This document shows positions 17,172 to 26,245 of a stretch of 64,000 nt of DNA, one piece after another (the stretch's first letter is position 1; each line of letters opens with the position of its first letter). The stretch covers positions 1-64,000 of the forward strand of contig JACKPN010000007.1 of assembly GCA_024233575.1 (NCBI GenBank), written 5' to 3'. The translations under genes and the position numbers were made by a program. Origin of the DNA: Chlamydiales bacterium (GTDB lineage: Bacteria; Chlamydiota; Chlamydiia; Chlamydiales; Criblamydiaceae). The notes under the pieces are model-generated. The model was not told the origin of the DNA. It saw nothing but the letters and a program-made list of their open reading frames with translations, and did not search any database.

Positions 17172-19608
17172 GCTTGCCTTTTGGGAGGGTGTTAGTGTCA
17201 AAGAGATTTTGATATGTTCCCGATGGCGGCGGCGGTTTGCGCTCTTCGCTGCGGAACGGTGAGGCGTGCAGGATTGTCGACTCTACCTCCGTCTTCTGTT
17301 CCGGTTCCTTGGCGATTGGCTCAGGCTCAGCTAACGGCACAGGCGATGGTGCTGGTGCAGGGGCAGGTGCTTCTTCTCTGACAATCTTCGGCTGTGTGAT
17401 GCCGATTGGCTGTCCCATCACATTGCTGAGGTTGTTGAGGAGGCTCTCCAGCTGCGCATGCTTGCTTTTTAATGTTTGCAATGACTCGTTTTCATCTAGC
17501 AGCGTCTGCACTTGTGCTTCGGCATCGGCGAGGTCACGTGTCAGCTGTCCGATTTTCGCTTCGGTGTTGCGTGTCATCTCTTGAAGCCGCTCTTCCAGCT
17601 GTTTCTGCGTCTGCGTCTGTAATTCGACATGGCTTTGCATCTCGGCGATGCGCGCTTTGCTGTTGTTGTAGTTGTTCTGCGTTTCGAGGGTGAGGCGTTT
17701 TTGCTTCTCCGTTTCTTCCGTGAGCAGCGCCACTTCACGCACTTTCTTCGCCAAGTGCTGTTGGGCTATTTGCGCTTTGGAGTCTGCCTCTTCTGCTTTT
17801 CTTCGCGTGCGGTCATACTCCTCCTGCAGGCGATGCTTGTCTTCGCTGAGGGCGTTGATCCGCTGTTGCTGCTCTTGCGTGCGCGAATCCTTTTCGTTGA
17901 GGGTGCGCTGTAGCGACTCGACTTTTGCATTCAGCTCGCTTTGTTTTGTCAAAGCTTGCTCTAAACGTTCGACAGTCTCGTCGAGGGATGCTTGCGTTTT
18001 GATGAGCTCTTCTTCTTGTTCGCGCCGTTTTTCTTCGATCTTTTGTGCATTGCAAAGTTGTTCTTGCAGGTGCGACAGCTCCACATGCGCATCGGCGTAG
18101 AGATCCTTGAGCTCATCGCGCTCGCCGCGTATCTCTTCCATTACGCCCAGCTGTCCACGAGTTATTTCAAGCTCTTCCTCTTGTTTTTTTAAGGTCTGCT
18201 GCAGGGTATTGCGCTCTTCTTCGACAGCTTTTGCCTGATCTAGTTCCTTTTGCAGCTGCGTGATCTGCTGTTGCGCTTCTTGATGTGAGGTTTTGTGTGC
18301 TTGCTCTTTATTTGTGAGGCTCGTTTCCAATTCGACGATGCGTCGTTTGTGCTTCTCCTCTTTCATTTTGAGCGCTTCTATCTCGGCTGACGTTGCGAGG
18401 CGTTCGCTCTCTTGGGATTTCTGCCGTTCTTTGTATGCTTCGATCGTTTGCTTCAATGATTCTACCTCGATCGAGGCAGTCTCTTCACGTCGTTTTGTCT
18501 GCTCAAGCCGCTGTTCCAATGTCTTCGTCAAAGCTTTTTCATCTTCTAGTTCGCGCTCTAGCTTTTCGCTGCGCTGCAACGCGTCTGCTGCGCGCGCTTG
18601 CTCGTCGCGCAGCTGCTCTTCAATCGCTTTCCATTTCTCTTTTAATCCGACCAATTCCTCTTGAGCGGCGAGCTTTTCATTCGTCTGCTTGCTGCTTGCC
18701 TGCTTGAGTTCTGTGTTTTCGGTGCGCAGCGTTTCGAGTTCTTTCTTCGCTTTGCTTGTGAATTCCTGCTGCTTCTCCAGCTCTTCGTGGGCGTTGTATG
18801 CTTGGTGTTTCAATTCGGAGAACTGCTTGCGAATGCGTTCAAGCTCTTCGGTAGTGTCCTGTCGCAGATGCTGCTCTTCTTCATAGGCGCGGCTTAGATC
18901 GACCCACTCTTCTTTGGCGCTTTGCAGCTCCGACGATAGTGCCGAGATCTTTTCTTGCGATCGCTGGTACTCCTCTTCGATCTGGCGCGTCTCCAACTGC
19001 GCCTCTTCAGCGCGCTCACGAAGAAATTGAACGACGCGGTCGAGCTGCTGGCTATGCTGTTCGGTCTCTTCAAGACGGCGGTGCAGTTCTGCATTCTCCT
19101 CGCGGAGTTTGACGATGCCCTCATGTTCTTTGGAAAGGCTGTCGGCTTTGTCTTTGTAGACGCGCAATCTGGTCATCTCTTTTTCACGCTCATGCAGCAG
19201 ATGGGCGAACTCTTCCGCTTCATGGCGGTAAGCTTTTGCTTGCTCGCGAACGGAAGTCAGCTGCGTCTCGGTGTCGTGATTGACCTCTTGCAGTTTTCTT
19301 TCTGCGTCTTCGGCGCGCTCCTGCGCTTCTGAGATCATTTTTTTGAGGATCGTTTGCTGGCCTCTAAGCGCATCGCACTCTTCGGCATATTCTTGAAGCT
19401 GCGGACGGTCTGCCTCCACCTCGGCAAGCCGCTGCTGCAACGCATCAACTTGATCTTTATACTTCGCTTGCATCTGGTGATGCCGGAGAAGTTGTTGCTC
19501 AAGCTGTCGAACGTTTTTTTTCTCTTCGTAGAGAGATTGTAGAATCTGTTTCGTTTCTTCTTCGGTGTATGTGCTTTTGCTCAAGAATAGGCTCCGGTTC
19601 CGGTACAA
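17149..19608 (-). CDS. Long coiled-coil protein, first gene of the ruvC-ruvA operon
   Basis: 819 residues, almost entirely heptad-repeat coiled coil from about residue 15 to 715 (runs of E/K/Q/L with regular hydrophobic spacing). A Pro/Ala-rich linker (APAPAPAPSPVP) and a short charged C-terminal tail follow. There is no signal peptide or membrane segment. A gene of similar character is expected upstream of ruvC in chlamydiae (the CT503 position, from memory). It overlaps ruvC, so the three genes probably form one transcript. Role unknown; scaffold or cell-envelope organiser are possibilities. Confidence 0.85.
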   Translation of the reverse strand: MYRNRSLFLSKSTYTEEETKQILQSLYEEKKNVRQLEQQLLRHHQMQAKYKDQVDALQQRLAEVEADRPQLQEYAEECDALRGQQTILKKMISEAQERAEDAERKLQEVNHDTETQLTSVREQAKAYRHEAEEFAHLLHEREKEMTRLRVYKDKADSLSKEHEGIVKLREENAELHRRLEETEQHSQQLDRVVQFLRERAEEAQLETRQIEEEYQRSQEKISALSSELQSAKEEWVDLSRAYEEEQHLRQDTTEELERIRKQFSELKHQAYNAHEELEKQQEFTSKAKKELETLRTENTELKQASSKQTNEKLAAQEELVGLKEKWKAIEEQLRDEQARAADALQRSEKLERELEDEKALTKTLEQRLEQTKRREETASIEVESLKQTIEAYKERQKSQESERLATSAEIEALKMKEEKHKRRIVELETSLTNKEQAHKTSHQEAQQQITQLQKELDQAKAVEEERNTLQQTLKKQEEELEITRGQLGVMEEIRGERDELKDLYADAHVELSHLQEQLCNAQKIEEKRREQEEELIKTQASLDETVERLEQALTKQSELNAKVESLQRTLNEKDSRTQEQQQRINALSEDKHRLQEEYDRTRRKAEEADSKAQIAQQHLAKKVREVALLTEETEKQKRLTLETQNNYNNSKARIAEMQSHVELQTQTQKQLEERLQEMTRNTEAKIGQLTRDLADAEAQVQTLLDENESLQTLKSKHAQLESLLNNLSNVMGQPIGITQPKIVREEAPAPAPAPSPVPLAEPEPIAKEPEQKTEVESTILHASPFRSEERKPPPPSGTYQNLFDTNTLPKGKRDLFDEK

Positions 19609-19721
19609 TGTCGCACAAACTACAATAAAGTTTTAGATTTTGAAGATCAACCGGTATTCTCTTTCCTTTTTACGTCTTGTGAATTATACTGTGGCAAAGT
19701 CACGAAGAGCATTATTTTTTT

Positions 19722-20789
19722 ATGACCGTTATCTGGCCGGCGAAAGAAGCGAAAAACATCATCGTCCGCATGCCCAACTGGTTGGGTGACTGTGTGATGG
19801 CGACCCCGCTGCTCTATGATCTGCATCGTCGTTATCCGACAGCGCGGATGACGGTGATGTGCCAAAAGAATGTCGCCCCTTTGCTTGAGAAAGATCCTAC
19901 GGTCGATGAAATTTTTAGCTTTAAGAGGCCCAGCGGGTGGCTGCACAGTGAGCAGCATCAAGATATCATCGGCGCGCTCCGTCATGGTGAATTCGACTTG
20001 GGTATTTTAACCACTAACTCATTTTCGTCGGCATGGTGGTTTTGGCGCGGACATGTCAAAAACCGCCTCGGCTACCGTGGCAATCTCCGTAGCTTTATGT
20101 TGGATAAAGCGTTGCCTCTTCCTGAAAATGTTGAACAGCAGCATCTTGTCATCACTTATAAAATGCTCCTAGTCCCGCTAGGCATCCCTATTTCCGATAC
20201 ACCTCTTTCTTTGTATGTCACTGACAAAGAGAGGGAAGCGGCAATAGCGCTCCTCAAAAGCTACGGATGCAATGTCGGTGAACATACCGTCGTCGGCATC
20301 AATCCCGGTGCGGCATACGGCTCTGCAAAATGTTGGCTGCCGGAGCGCTTCGAGCAGGTGACACGGCGTCTTCTTGAAGATCCTGACACCTACATCGTTT
20401 ATTTCGGCGATCCTGCCGGCGCGCCGCTCGTTAATGCTATCTGTAATGAGATGCCTAAGCGCGTCATCAACCTGGCAGGCAAGACCTCCATTCGCGAGCT
20501 GATGGCGTTAACATCATGCTGTTCAGCGTTTTTAAGCAATGACAGCGGTCCTATGCATATTGCCGCAGCGCTGAAGGTTCCTCTTGTAGCCCTTTTCGGA
20601 TCGACAAGCGACGTCAAGACGCGCCCTTACCAGCACGGTACTGTCATCCATAAGCATGTTTCCTGTTCGCCATGCTATAAGCGCGTCTGTCCCATCGACT
20701 TCCGTTGTATGACCCGCATTGAAGTTGATGAAGTGTGCAACGAAATCCTTGCTCAGATCAACCAGACGAAATTGAAAGTCGTAAAATAG
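19722..20789 (+). CDS. waaF: Lipopolysaccharide heptosyltransferase II-like glycosyltransferase (GT9)
   Basis: 355 residues of the ADP-heptose:LPS heptosyltransferase family. It has MPNWLGDCVMATPLL near the start, GINPGAAYGSAKCW for nucleotide-sugar binding, and SNDSGPMHIAAALKVPLVALFGSTS, the most conserved family signature. The C-terminus has the Cys-rich SPCYKRVCPIDF stretch usual in WaaF. It would add heptose to the LPS inner core at the cytoplasmic face. Chlamydiaceae have heptose-free LPS, so this gene indicates a more elaborate core. Monocistronic, followed by a repeat region. Confidence 0.92.
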   Translation: MTVIWPAKEAKNIIVRMPNWLGDCVMATPLLYDLHRRYPTARMTVMCQKNVAPLLEKDPTVDEIFSFKRPSGWLHSEQHQDIIGALRHGEFDLGILTTNSFSSAWWFWRGHVKNRLGYRGNLRSFMLDKALPLPENVEQQHLVITYKMLLVPLGIPISDTPLSLYVTDKEREAAIALLKSYGCNVGEHTVVGINPGAAYGSAKCWLPERFEQVTRRLLEDPDTYIVYFGDPAGAPLVNAICNEMPKRVINLAGKTSIRELMALTSCCSAFLSNDSGPMHIAAALKVPLVALFGSTSDVKTRPYQHGTVIHKHVSCSPCYKRVCPIDFRCMTRIEVDEVCNEILAQINQTKLKVVK

Positions 20790-21097
20790 TGAGCCACTTG
20801 CAAAGTGAATTGAGGCGTTTTTCCGTTTCACTCCATGTTTGTTCTAGGAAATTGTCATCAGTTTCCCGCGCACTTGTCCAGCATTACACATTTAAGACTA
20901 CCCAGTTTCCGCCATATCGAAGCAACTTTAATAATCGGCATCGGGATGAAGAGATCATAAGTGCTAATAATTCATTTAGTTATGAACTATTCATCAAGGA
21001 AGTTTCCCTGCTGTCGAAAGCAGATTTTGGAAATAGTTTCGGTATAACAGCTTTTTTTGCTATAGAAGAGTTTTAATACCTTACCTTTTTTAGCGCT
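20790..21097. other. Intergenic region carrying copies of two repeat families
   Basis: 308 bp without a gene. 20797-20870 resembles the left half of the inverted repeat at 15818-15900 (CTTGCAAA..GGCGTTTTTCC and ATTGTCATCAGTTT). 20880-20902 carries AGCATTACACATTTAAGACTACC, which recurs at 12745 and 36089. The rest is AT-rich and may hold the promoter of the FliF-tail/FliG pair. Confidence 0.6.
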
Positions 21098-21340
21098 ATG
21101 AAGGCCCTTATTATCGGTTACAATATTCAGATTTTTGTCGTCGCAACAATTGTGTTAATTGTTTTTGTTGCGTGGTCGATCCTGTTCTACAGTCGACGTA
21201 ATGCAGCGACAGCAAAACAGTCGCTTTCTCCGCGCGCCGAGCGTTCTGCGCGCAGGATACGCCTGCTTCTTGGCAGCAATCCTCAGCATGTTGCACGTAC
21301 CTTCCGCCGCTGGCTTTATCAGAAGGGCGGTGTTTCATGA
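21098..21340 (+). CDS. Small membrane protein resembling the FliF C-terminal tail
   Basis: 80 residues: one transmembrane helix (10-31), then a basic cytoplasmic tail ending SNPQHVARTFRRWLYQKGG. FliF MS-ring proteins end with a transmembrane helix followed by a NPxxVAxxxRxWL-type FliG-binding tail, and this reading matches that end alone. The ring-building periplasmic domains are missing. Its stop overlaps the start of the FliG-like gene by 4 bp (ATGA), which supports a physical partnership. The call rests on a short motif plus context, so it is tentative. Confidence 0.6.
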   Translation: MKALIIGYNIQIFVVATIVLIVFVAWSILFYSRRNAATAKQSLSPRAERSARRIRLLLGSNPQHVARTFRRWLYQKGGVS

Positions 21341-22275
21341 ACAAATGGAAACATGAATACAAACACCTTCCCAAATCGCACAAGATCGCTTTGGCATGCA
21401 TCGGCCTCGGTGACGAAGCGACAGAGCTGCTGCTCGCCGCTTGCGAGCAGGAAGAAGCGGAGCTTATCAGCTATTGGTACGACCGTTTGCAGGGCAGCCC
21501 AATGTCGCTTATCGAGATGGCCCTTGAAGAGTTTGCCGACCTCCTTGATACAGACGATGAAGAACTGCTTCAGATACAGAAACCTCAAGGCATCGGCGAT
21601 ACCGAAGTTGGCGTCCAGCACCTTTATCAAGCCAATGGCGACACTCTTAGAGACGAATTCAGCATGATGAGTGGAAGGGATATCGCCCTCCGCCTATTCT
21701 ACATTCGTCTTGATCGTGCCGTCATGATCATGGAAGCGCTTTCCTTTGAAAAGCAAATAGAAGCGGTTCTCGGTTTTGAGGAGATCTACGATCTCGATGC
21801 GAAAATGCGCACAACCTTGTTGATGCAAGTGGCAGAGAAAATGGGCAACGTTGGCTATTATGATTATGTTAAAGATAGCAATGCTTTGGAGACTATCGCA
21901 AGCATTCTTGAGGGGATGCCGCATGCGATGCGCCGACGTTTGCTAGAGGAAGTTCATCGTCGTGATGCCAACCTCAGCACGCGCCTAAAAAATCAAACGT
22001 TCCTCTTTGAAAATATCTACCCTTTAACGCGGCGGCAGATCAAAGAACTCGCTGCGGAAGCCGATAGCATCGATCTATTCCTTACCGTCTATGAAGCCGA
22101 TCCCAACGCAAAAGAAAAAGTACTGTCGACTATAGATCCTGAACAGCGTGAAAAGATCATCGAAAAGGTCGCCAAGGCCAACCACATCACACCCAGGCAG
22201 ATCGAACAGGCGCAGCTGCGCGTCGGCCGTGTTGTCCATCAGATTCTGAGAAGTAAGACAGCCAAAACTCCTTGA
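21337..22275 (+). CDS. FliG-like protein (flagellar motor switch homologue)
   Basis: 312 residues, helical throughout. The middle and C-terminal parts follow FliG: EEIYDLDAKMRTTLLMQVAEKM, IASILEGMPHAMRRRLLEEV, LFENIYPLTRRQIKEL (FliG has FEDI/FEDM here) and ITPRQIEQAQLRVGRVV (FliG: VRLSDVExAQxxI). The acidic pair that interacts with the stator in motile bacteria is not conserved (EKV in place of RDD). It overlaps the FliF-tail-like gene by 4 bp. Together they look like a reduced membrane anchor plus switch protein without a flagellum. Chlamydiae retain a few flagellar-type proteins (FliF, FliI, FlhA), with suspected roles beside type III secretion. Confidence 0.75.
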   Translation: MNKWKHEYKHLPKSHKIALACIGLGDEATELLLAACEQEEAELISYWYDRLQGSPMSLIEMALEEFADLLDTDDEELLQIQKPQGIGDTEVGVQHLYQANGDTLRDEFSMMSGRDIALRLFYIRLDRAVMIMEALSFEKQIEAVLGFEEIYDLDAKMRTTLLMQVAEKMGNVGYYDYVKDSNALETIASILEGMPHAMRRRLLEEVHRRDANLSTRLKNQTFLFENIYPLTRRQIKELAAEADSIDLFLTVYEADPNAKEKVLSTIDPEQREKIIEKVAKANHITPRQIEQAQLRVGRVVHQILRSKTAKTP

Positions 22276-22323
22276 TACCTTTTTTTTGATGGCGTACCAT
22301 GATTTGGAAAAAAAGGTTTCACT

Positions 22324-23745
22324 ATGCAGTATGCTCTTTTTGCCTTTTTCTTAATTACAACCCCGATATTTGCTATGGACGTTCATTCTGTCGAAGAAAA
22401 ACTTGCCGAGATCAATCAACAGCATCTGTTAAAGCATTGGGACACCTTGAACAGAGAGCAGAGGCAAGAACTTGCAACAGAGCTGGAAACCATCGATAAC
22501 GCGACCTTTCGTGAACAGCAAACGGTATTCGCCGGACGTCATACCCTGCCCCGTCCTGCAGACGTCAAGCCTTTTACCGACTTCGACAGTTCCGGTAATA
22601 TCGACGACATAGCGCGAGGACGCCAGATCGCCCGTGAAGGTGCTGTCGGCTGCCTCATCACCGCCGGCGGTTCCGGATCTCGTCTACGCTACGATGCCCC
22701 GAAAGGCAGCTATCCGCTGTCGCCGATCAAAAAGAAATCGCTCTTCCAGCTATTTGCCGAAAAGGTCGCCGCCGCCAGTAAGCAGGCGGGGACGCCGCTG
22801 CCGCTAGCGATCATGACCTCGCCGGAGAATGACGCCGAGACCCGCGCATTCTTTGCCGATCATGGCAACTTCGGCCTCGACGATGGACAGCTTTTCTTTT
22901 TCACCCAAGGACACCTTCCCTATCTCGATGAAGAGGGAAATCTCTTTCTTGAAACCCCTAACCACATCGCCATGGGTCCCGATGGCAACGGCACGACGCT
23001 GACACATTTCGTCCGCTCAGGGATCTGGCAGCAGTGGCAAGAGCGAGGCGTCCGCTGCATCAACTATGTATTGATCGACAACGTACTTGCCGAGCCGTTC
23101 GACCACGAGCTGATCGGCTACCACGATAGATGCGGCAGCCAGGTGACGCTTAAAGCTACTGAAAGGATCGATCCGAAGGAGAAGGTCGGTACTATCGTGA
23201 TGAGCGGCGGCGATGTCGTTGTCCGCGAATATAGTGAAATTTCCGATGCCGTCCGTTACGCTGAAGATAATCAGGGGAGTCTTCTCCACCGCTGTGCAAA
23301 CCTCAGCCTCTTCTGTTTCGACATGACATTTGTTGCTGACGTTGCTGAAAAGGCGCTGCCATGGCATCTTGCGCATAAAGCAGTCAAATACCTTGACGCT
23401 GGCGGAAATACCGTACGGCCGCAGAGCCCCAACGCCTGGAAGTTTGAGAAGTTTATTTTTGACTGTCTACCGGAAGCGCAACGAGTACGAGCGCTGCTAT
23501 ATCCTAGAAATCAATGCTTTGCGCCATTGAAAAATGCCGAAGGCAGCGACAGCCCGGAAACTGTGCGTCGCTCTTTACAAGAGCGTGATCGTCAGGTATT
23601 AAAAGAGATAACAGGCATGGAGCCGCCGGATGGGGAGATCGAGATCGACCCGCAGTTCTACTATCCTACCGACGATCTTCTGCAGCGCTGGAAAGGCAAA
23701 AAGCCCACCCACGCCGGCTACATTGCCGCTGATGAGGCAAGTTAA
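22324..23745 (+). CDS. UDP-N-acetylhexosamine/UDP-sugar pyrophosphorylase family protein
   Basis: 473 residues of the eukaryote-like UDPGP/UAP family, which makes UDP-GlcNAc or UDP-glucose from UTP and sugar-1-phosphate. It has the signature GGSGSRLRYDAPKGSYPL (about 117-135), NGTTLTHFVRSG (about 222), and CFDMTFV and NAWKFEKFIFD in the second half. It corresponds in position to CT715 (followed by gpsA). The ATG at 22324 has AAAAGG 7 bp upstream but begins with a signal-like hydrophobic stretch (MQYALFAFFLITTPIFA). The Met at 22375 would remove that stretch but has no ribosome site. The gpsA ATG begins at its last base (TAATG). Confidence 0.88.
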   Translation: MQYALFAFFLITTPIFAMDVHSVEEKLAEINQQHLLKHWDTLNREQRQELATELETIDNATFREQQTVFAGRHTLPRPADVKPFTDFDSSGNIDDIARGRQIAREGAVGCLITAGGSGSRLRYDAPKGSYPLSPIKKKSLFQLFAEKVAAASKQAGTPLPLAIMTSPENDAETRAFFADHGNFGLDDGQLFFFTQGHLPYLDEEGNLFLETPNHIAMGPDGNGTTLTHFVRSGIWQQWQERGVRCINYVLIDNVLAEPFDHELIGYHDRCGSQVTLKATERIDPKEKVGTIVMSGGDVVVREYSEISDAVRYAEDNQGSLLHRCANLSLFCFDMTFVADVAEKALPWHLAHKAVKYLDAGGNTVRPQSPNAWKFEKFIFDCLPEAQRVRALLYPRNQCFAPLKNAEGSDSPETVRRSLQERDRQVLKEITGMEPPDGEIEIDPQFYYPTDDLLQRWKGKKPTHAGYIAADEAS

Positions 23746-24743
23746 TGAAAATAGGTTACTTAGGTATAGGTTCGTGGGGGTTTTGCTTAGCATCGCTCCT
23801 CGCATCCAAAGGATACCGCGTCCAGTGTTGGACGACCAAACCCGACCTCGCCAAACAGCTGGAACAAACCCGCGAGCATCCGCTCTTGCCGGGACATCGC
23901 TCTATTGGCGATATGACTTTCACCACCGACCTCGCTGAAGCGATCGACGGCGCCGACATCATCATCGAATCGGTCACCTCCGCAGGGTTCCGTCCCGTTC
24001 TTGAGAAAGTCAAAGCACTTACAACACCGGAATGCCCGTTGGTTATCACCTCCAAAGGAATCGAACAAAACAGCGGTCTGATTCTTTCGGATGTTGCAAT
24101 AGAAATATTCGGCGATGCTTTTCGCGAACGAGTTGCCTCGCTCAGCGGTCCCAGTTTCGCTCACGACGTAATCCGCGATCTGCCCACTTCCGTTGTCGGT
24201 GCCGCATACAACCGCGATGTGATGCTGCAAGTGTGCGACATCTTCTCTACAGATACCTTTCGTGTCTATCCTAACTCCGACGTCCGCGGAGTTGCCTTTG
24301 GCGGAGCGCTCAAAAATGTCATTGCCATCGCTTGCGGTATCTCCGAAGGCCTTGCCCTCGGCTATAGCTGTGCCGCTGCTCTGATGACACGCGGTCTTCA
24401 TGAAATTCGCAAGCTCGCTGTCGCTGAAGGATGCCGTGCAGAGACATTGTATGGGCTGTCCGGCATGGGCGACCTTTGTTTGACCTGCAACTCTTTCATG
24501 AGCCGCAACTACCGATTTGGGCATCTTCTCGCGCAGGGGATTGCCGCTGATGAAGCGCGTGAGAAGATCGGAATGGTCGTTGAAGGCGCCTACACCTGCG
24601 TATCGGCGTTGCAGCTAAGCAGACAGCATGGCGTCAATATGCCGATCGCCGAAGGCGTTAAAGCGATCATCGACGGCAAGCTCAAGCCCGATAATGCCGT
24701 CCAGACGTTGATGGAAAGGACAATCAAAGAAGAGCATCTCTAA
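23745..24743 (+). CDS. gpsA: Glycerol-3-phosphate dehydrogenase [NAD(P)+]
   Basis: 332 residues; makes sn-glycerol-3-phosphate from dihydroxyacetone phosphate for phospholipid synthesis. It shows the Rossmann GIGSWGFCLA nucleotide-binding loop, the SKGIE segment, LSGPSFA, the catalytic region GGALKNVIAIACGI and LSGMGDLCLTC. The start overlaps the pyrophosphorylase stop and its own stop overlaps nnr by one base (TAATG), so the three genes form a coupled operon. The order matches C. trachomatis CT715-CT714. Confidence 0.97.
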   Translation: MKIGYLGIGSWGFCLASLLASKGYRVQCWTTKPDLAKQLEQTREHPLLPGHRSIGDMTFTTDLAEAIDGADIIIESVTSAGFRPVLEKVKALTTPECPLVITSKGIEQNSGLILSDVAIEIFGDAFRERVASLSGPSFAHDVIRDLPTSVVGAAYNRDVMLQVCDIFSTDTFRVYPNSDVRGVAFGGALKNVIAIACGISEGLALGYSCAAALMTRGLHEIRKLAVAEGCRAETLYGLSGMGDLCLTCNSFMSRNYRFGHLLAQGIAADEAREKIGMVVEGAYTCVSALQLSRQHGVNMPIAEGVKAIIDGKLKPDNAVQTLMERTIKEEHL

Positions 24744-26245
24744 TGAATGTGGTTACAGCAAAAGCAATGGCGGAAACAGAAGCATTAGCGTATGCAGACG
24801 GCTGCCGTGAAGAAGACTTCATGGAAGCCGCAGGCCGCGGCGTTGCTGCCGCTGTGCATGAGTTCGTCGATCACCACAAGATGCCGCACCGCGTCTATCT
24901 TCTATGCGGCAAGGGTAATAACGCCGGCGATGCCTATGTTGCTGGTTGCTACCTTAAAGATCACAATTATCAAGTGATTGCCCTCCAGACTGCACCTATC
25001 GACACCTGCAGTGAGCTGTGCAAGAAAAATCACGACCGCTTCGTCGAGATCGGTGGTACCGTTATCAAGATCAAAGATAGCGGAGATATCGAATTCACGC
25101 GAGAGGGAGTCATCGTCGATGCCCTGTTCGGCACGGGATTGCAAAGCGCACCGCGCGAGCCGTTTGCGTCGATCATTAACCATGCCAACGACAGCGGTCT
25201 TCCTATCATTGCCGTCGACATCCCCTCAGGCCTCAACGGCAATAGCGGCATAGCTGAAGGAGCTGTGATCCGCGCTGCTGAGACCGTATTCTTGGGGCTG
25301 CCGAAGCTAGGTTTTTTTCTAAACCAAGGATGGGATCACGTTGGCATCCTTCACTATGTTGACTTTGGACTTCCAAACAAATTTAGCGACAACGCTGAAA
25401 GTGCCGTTCTCATGTTCACACAAGAGATGATGGAAGCGCGTATTCCCAAAATGCAGCGCAGCCGCCACAAATATCAGGCAGGATCGGTCGTTGGGCTAGC
25501 TGGATCACCGCAGATGCCCGGAGCGGCAAATATGGCATCGCTCTCTGCTCTGCGCGGCGGCGCCGGCATTGTCAAACTGCTGCATCCTCCCGGCATGGAA
25601 ACGGTTCTTGCATCTAGCGCATTCGAGCTGATCAAGATACCTTACGACCGTAACGATCCCGATTCCCTTCTTACTATCATGAACAGCGCCTCGGCACTCT
25701 TCATTGGCCCAGGCATCGGCGTCTCTGACGATACCATTTCCTTGCTCAAGGCTTTGCTGCCAAAGATCGCCGTTCCCGTTGTCATCGACGCCGACGGTCT
25801 CAATATCATCGCAACGCACAAGATCACTTTGCCTGAGCAGACGATCCTCACACCTCACCACGGGGAGATGCGCCGCCTTCTTCAGACCGAAGAGCGTTAT
25901 CCTCTTGATCTCAACTATCTTTCTGTCTGTCAGAAATACGCAGAGAAGAATAACGTCACCATCATCCTCAAGGGAGCACCGACATTTATTCTGCATCCCA
26001 AAAGCAAGCCATACGTCATCGCTCGCGGCGATCCCGGCATGGCAACAGCAGGCAGCGGCGATGTGCTGACAGGCCTCACAGCAGCATTATTGGCACAGGG
26101 GCTTGCCCCACATGATGCCGCGGCGACAGCGGCATACATCCACGCCGCCGCCGGCGAATATGCCGCAGCCGTCTACACCTCTTACTGCATGATCGCCACT
26201 GATATCATCCGTTTTTTCCCAGACCTGCTTCGCAAGAGATTTTAG
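24743..26245 (+). CDS. nnr: Bifunctional NAD(P)H-hydrate epimerase/dehydratase
   Basis: 500 residues with two domains. The N-terminal YjeF domain (GKGNNAGDAYVAG phosphate loop, VDIPSGLNG) epimerises damaged NAD(P)HX. The C-terminal ribokinase-like domain (GPGIGVSD, VVIDADGLN, LTPHHGEM, and GDPGMATAGSGDVLTG with the catalytic Asp) dehydrates the S-epimer using ATP/ADP. It repairs hydrated nicotinamide cofactors in the cytoplasm. It is coupled to gpsA by a 1-bp overlap and converges with the following minus-strand gene by 41 bp. Confidence 0.95.
   Translation: MNVVTAKAMAETEALAYADGCREEDFMEAAGRGVAAAVHEFVDHHKMPHRVYLLCGKGNNAGDAYVAGCYLKDHNYQVIALQTAPIDTCSELCKKNHDRFVEIGGTVIKIKDSGDIEFTREGVIVDALFGTGLQSAPREPFASIINHANDSGLPIIAVDIPSGLNGNSGIAEGAVIRAAETVFLGLPKLGFFLNQGWDHVGILHYVDFGLPNKFSDNAESAVLMFTQEMMEARIPKMQRSRHKYQAGSVVGLAGSPQMPGAANMASLSALRGGAGIVKLLHPPGMETVLASSAFELIKIPYDRNDPDSLLTIMNSASALFIGPGIGVSDDTISLLKALLPKIAVPVVIDADGLNIIATHKITLPEQTILTPHHGEMRRLLQTEERYPLDLNYLSVCQKYAEKNNVTIILKGAPTFILHPKSKPYVIARGDPGMATAGSGDVLTGLTAALLAQGLAPHDAAATAAYIHAAAGEYAAAVYTSYCMIATDIIRFFPDLLRKRF

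Noticed and set aside
17237..19542. Plus-strand Ser/Cys/Phe/Leu-rich frames opposite the coiled-coil gene
   Set aside because: Antisense products of Glu/Lys/Gln-rich heptad codons; no coding features.
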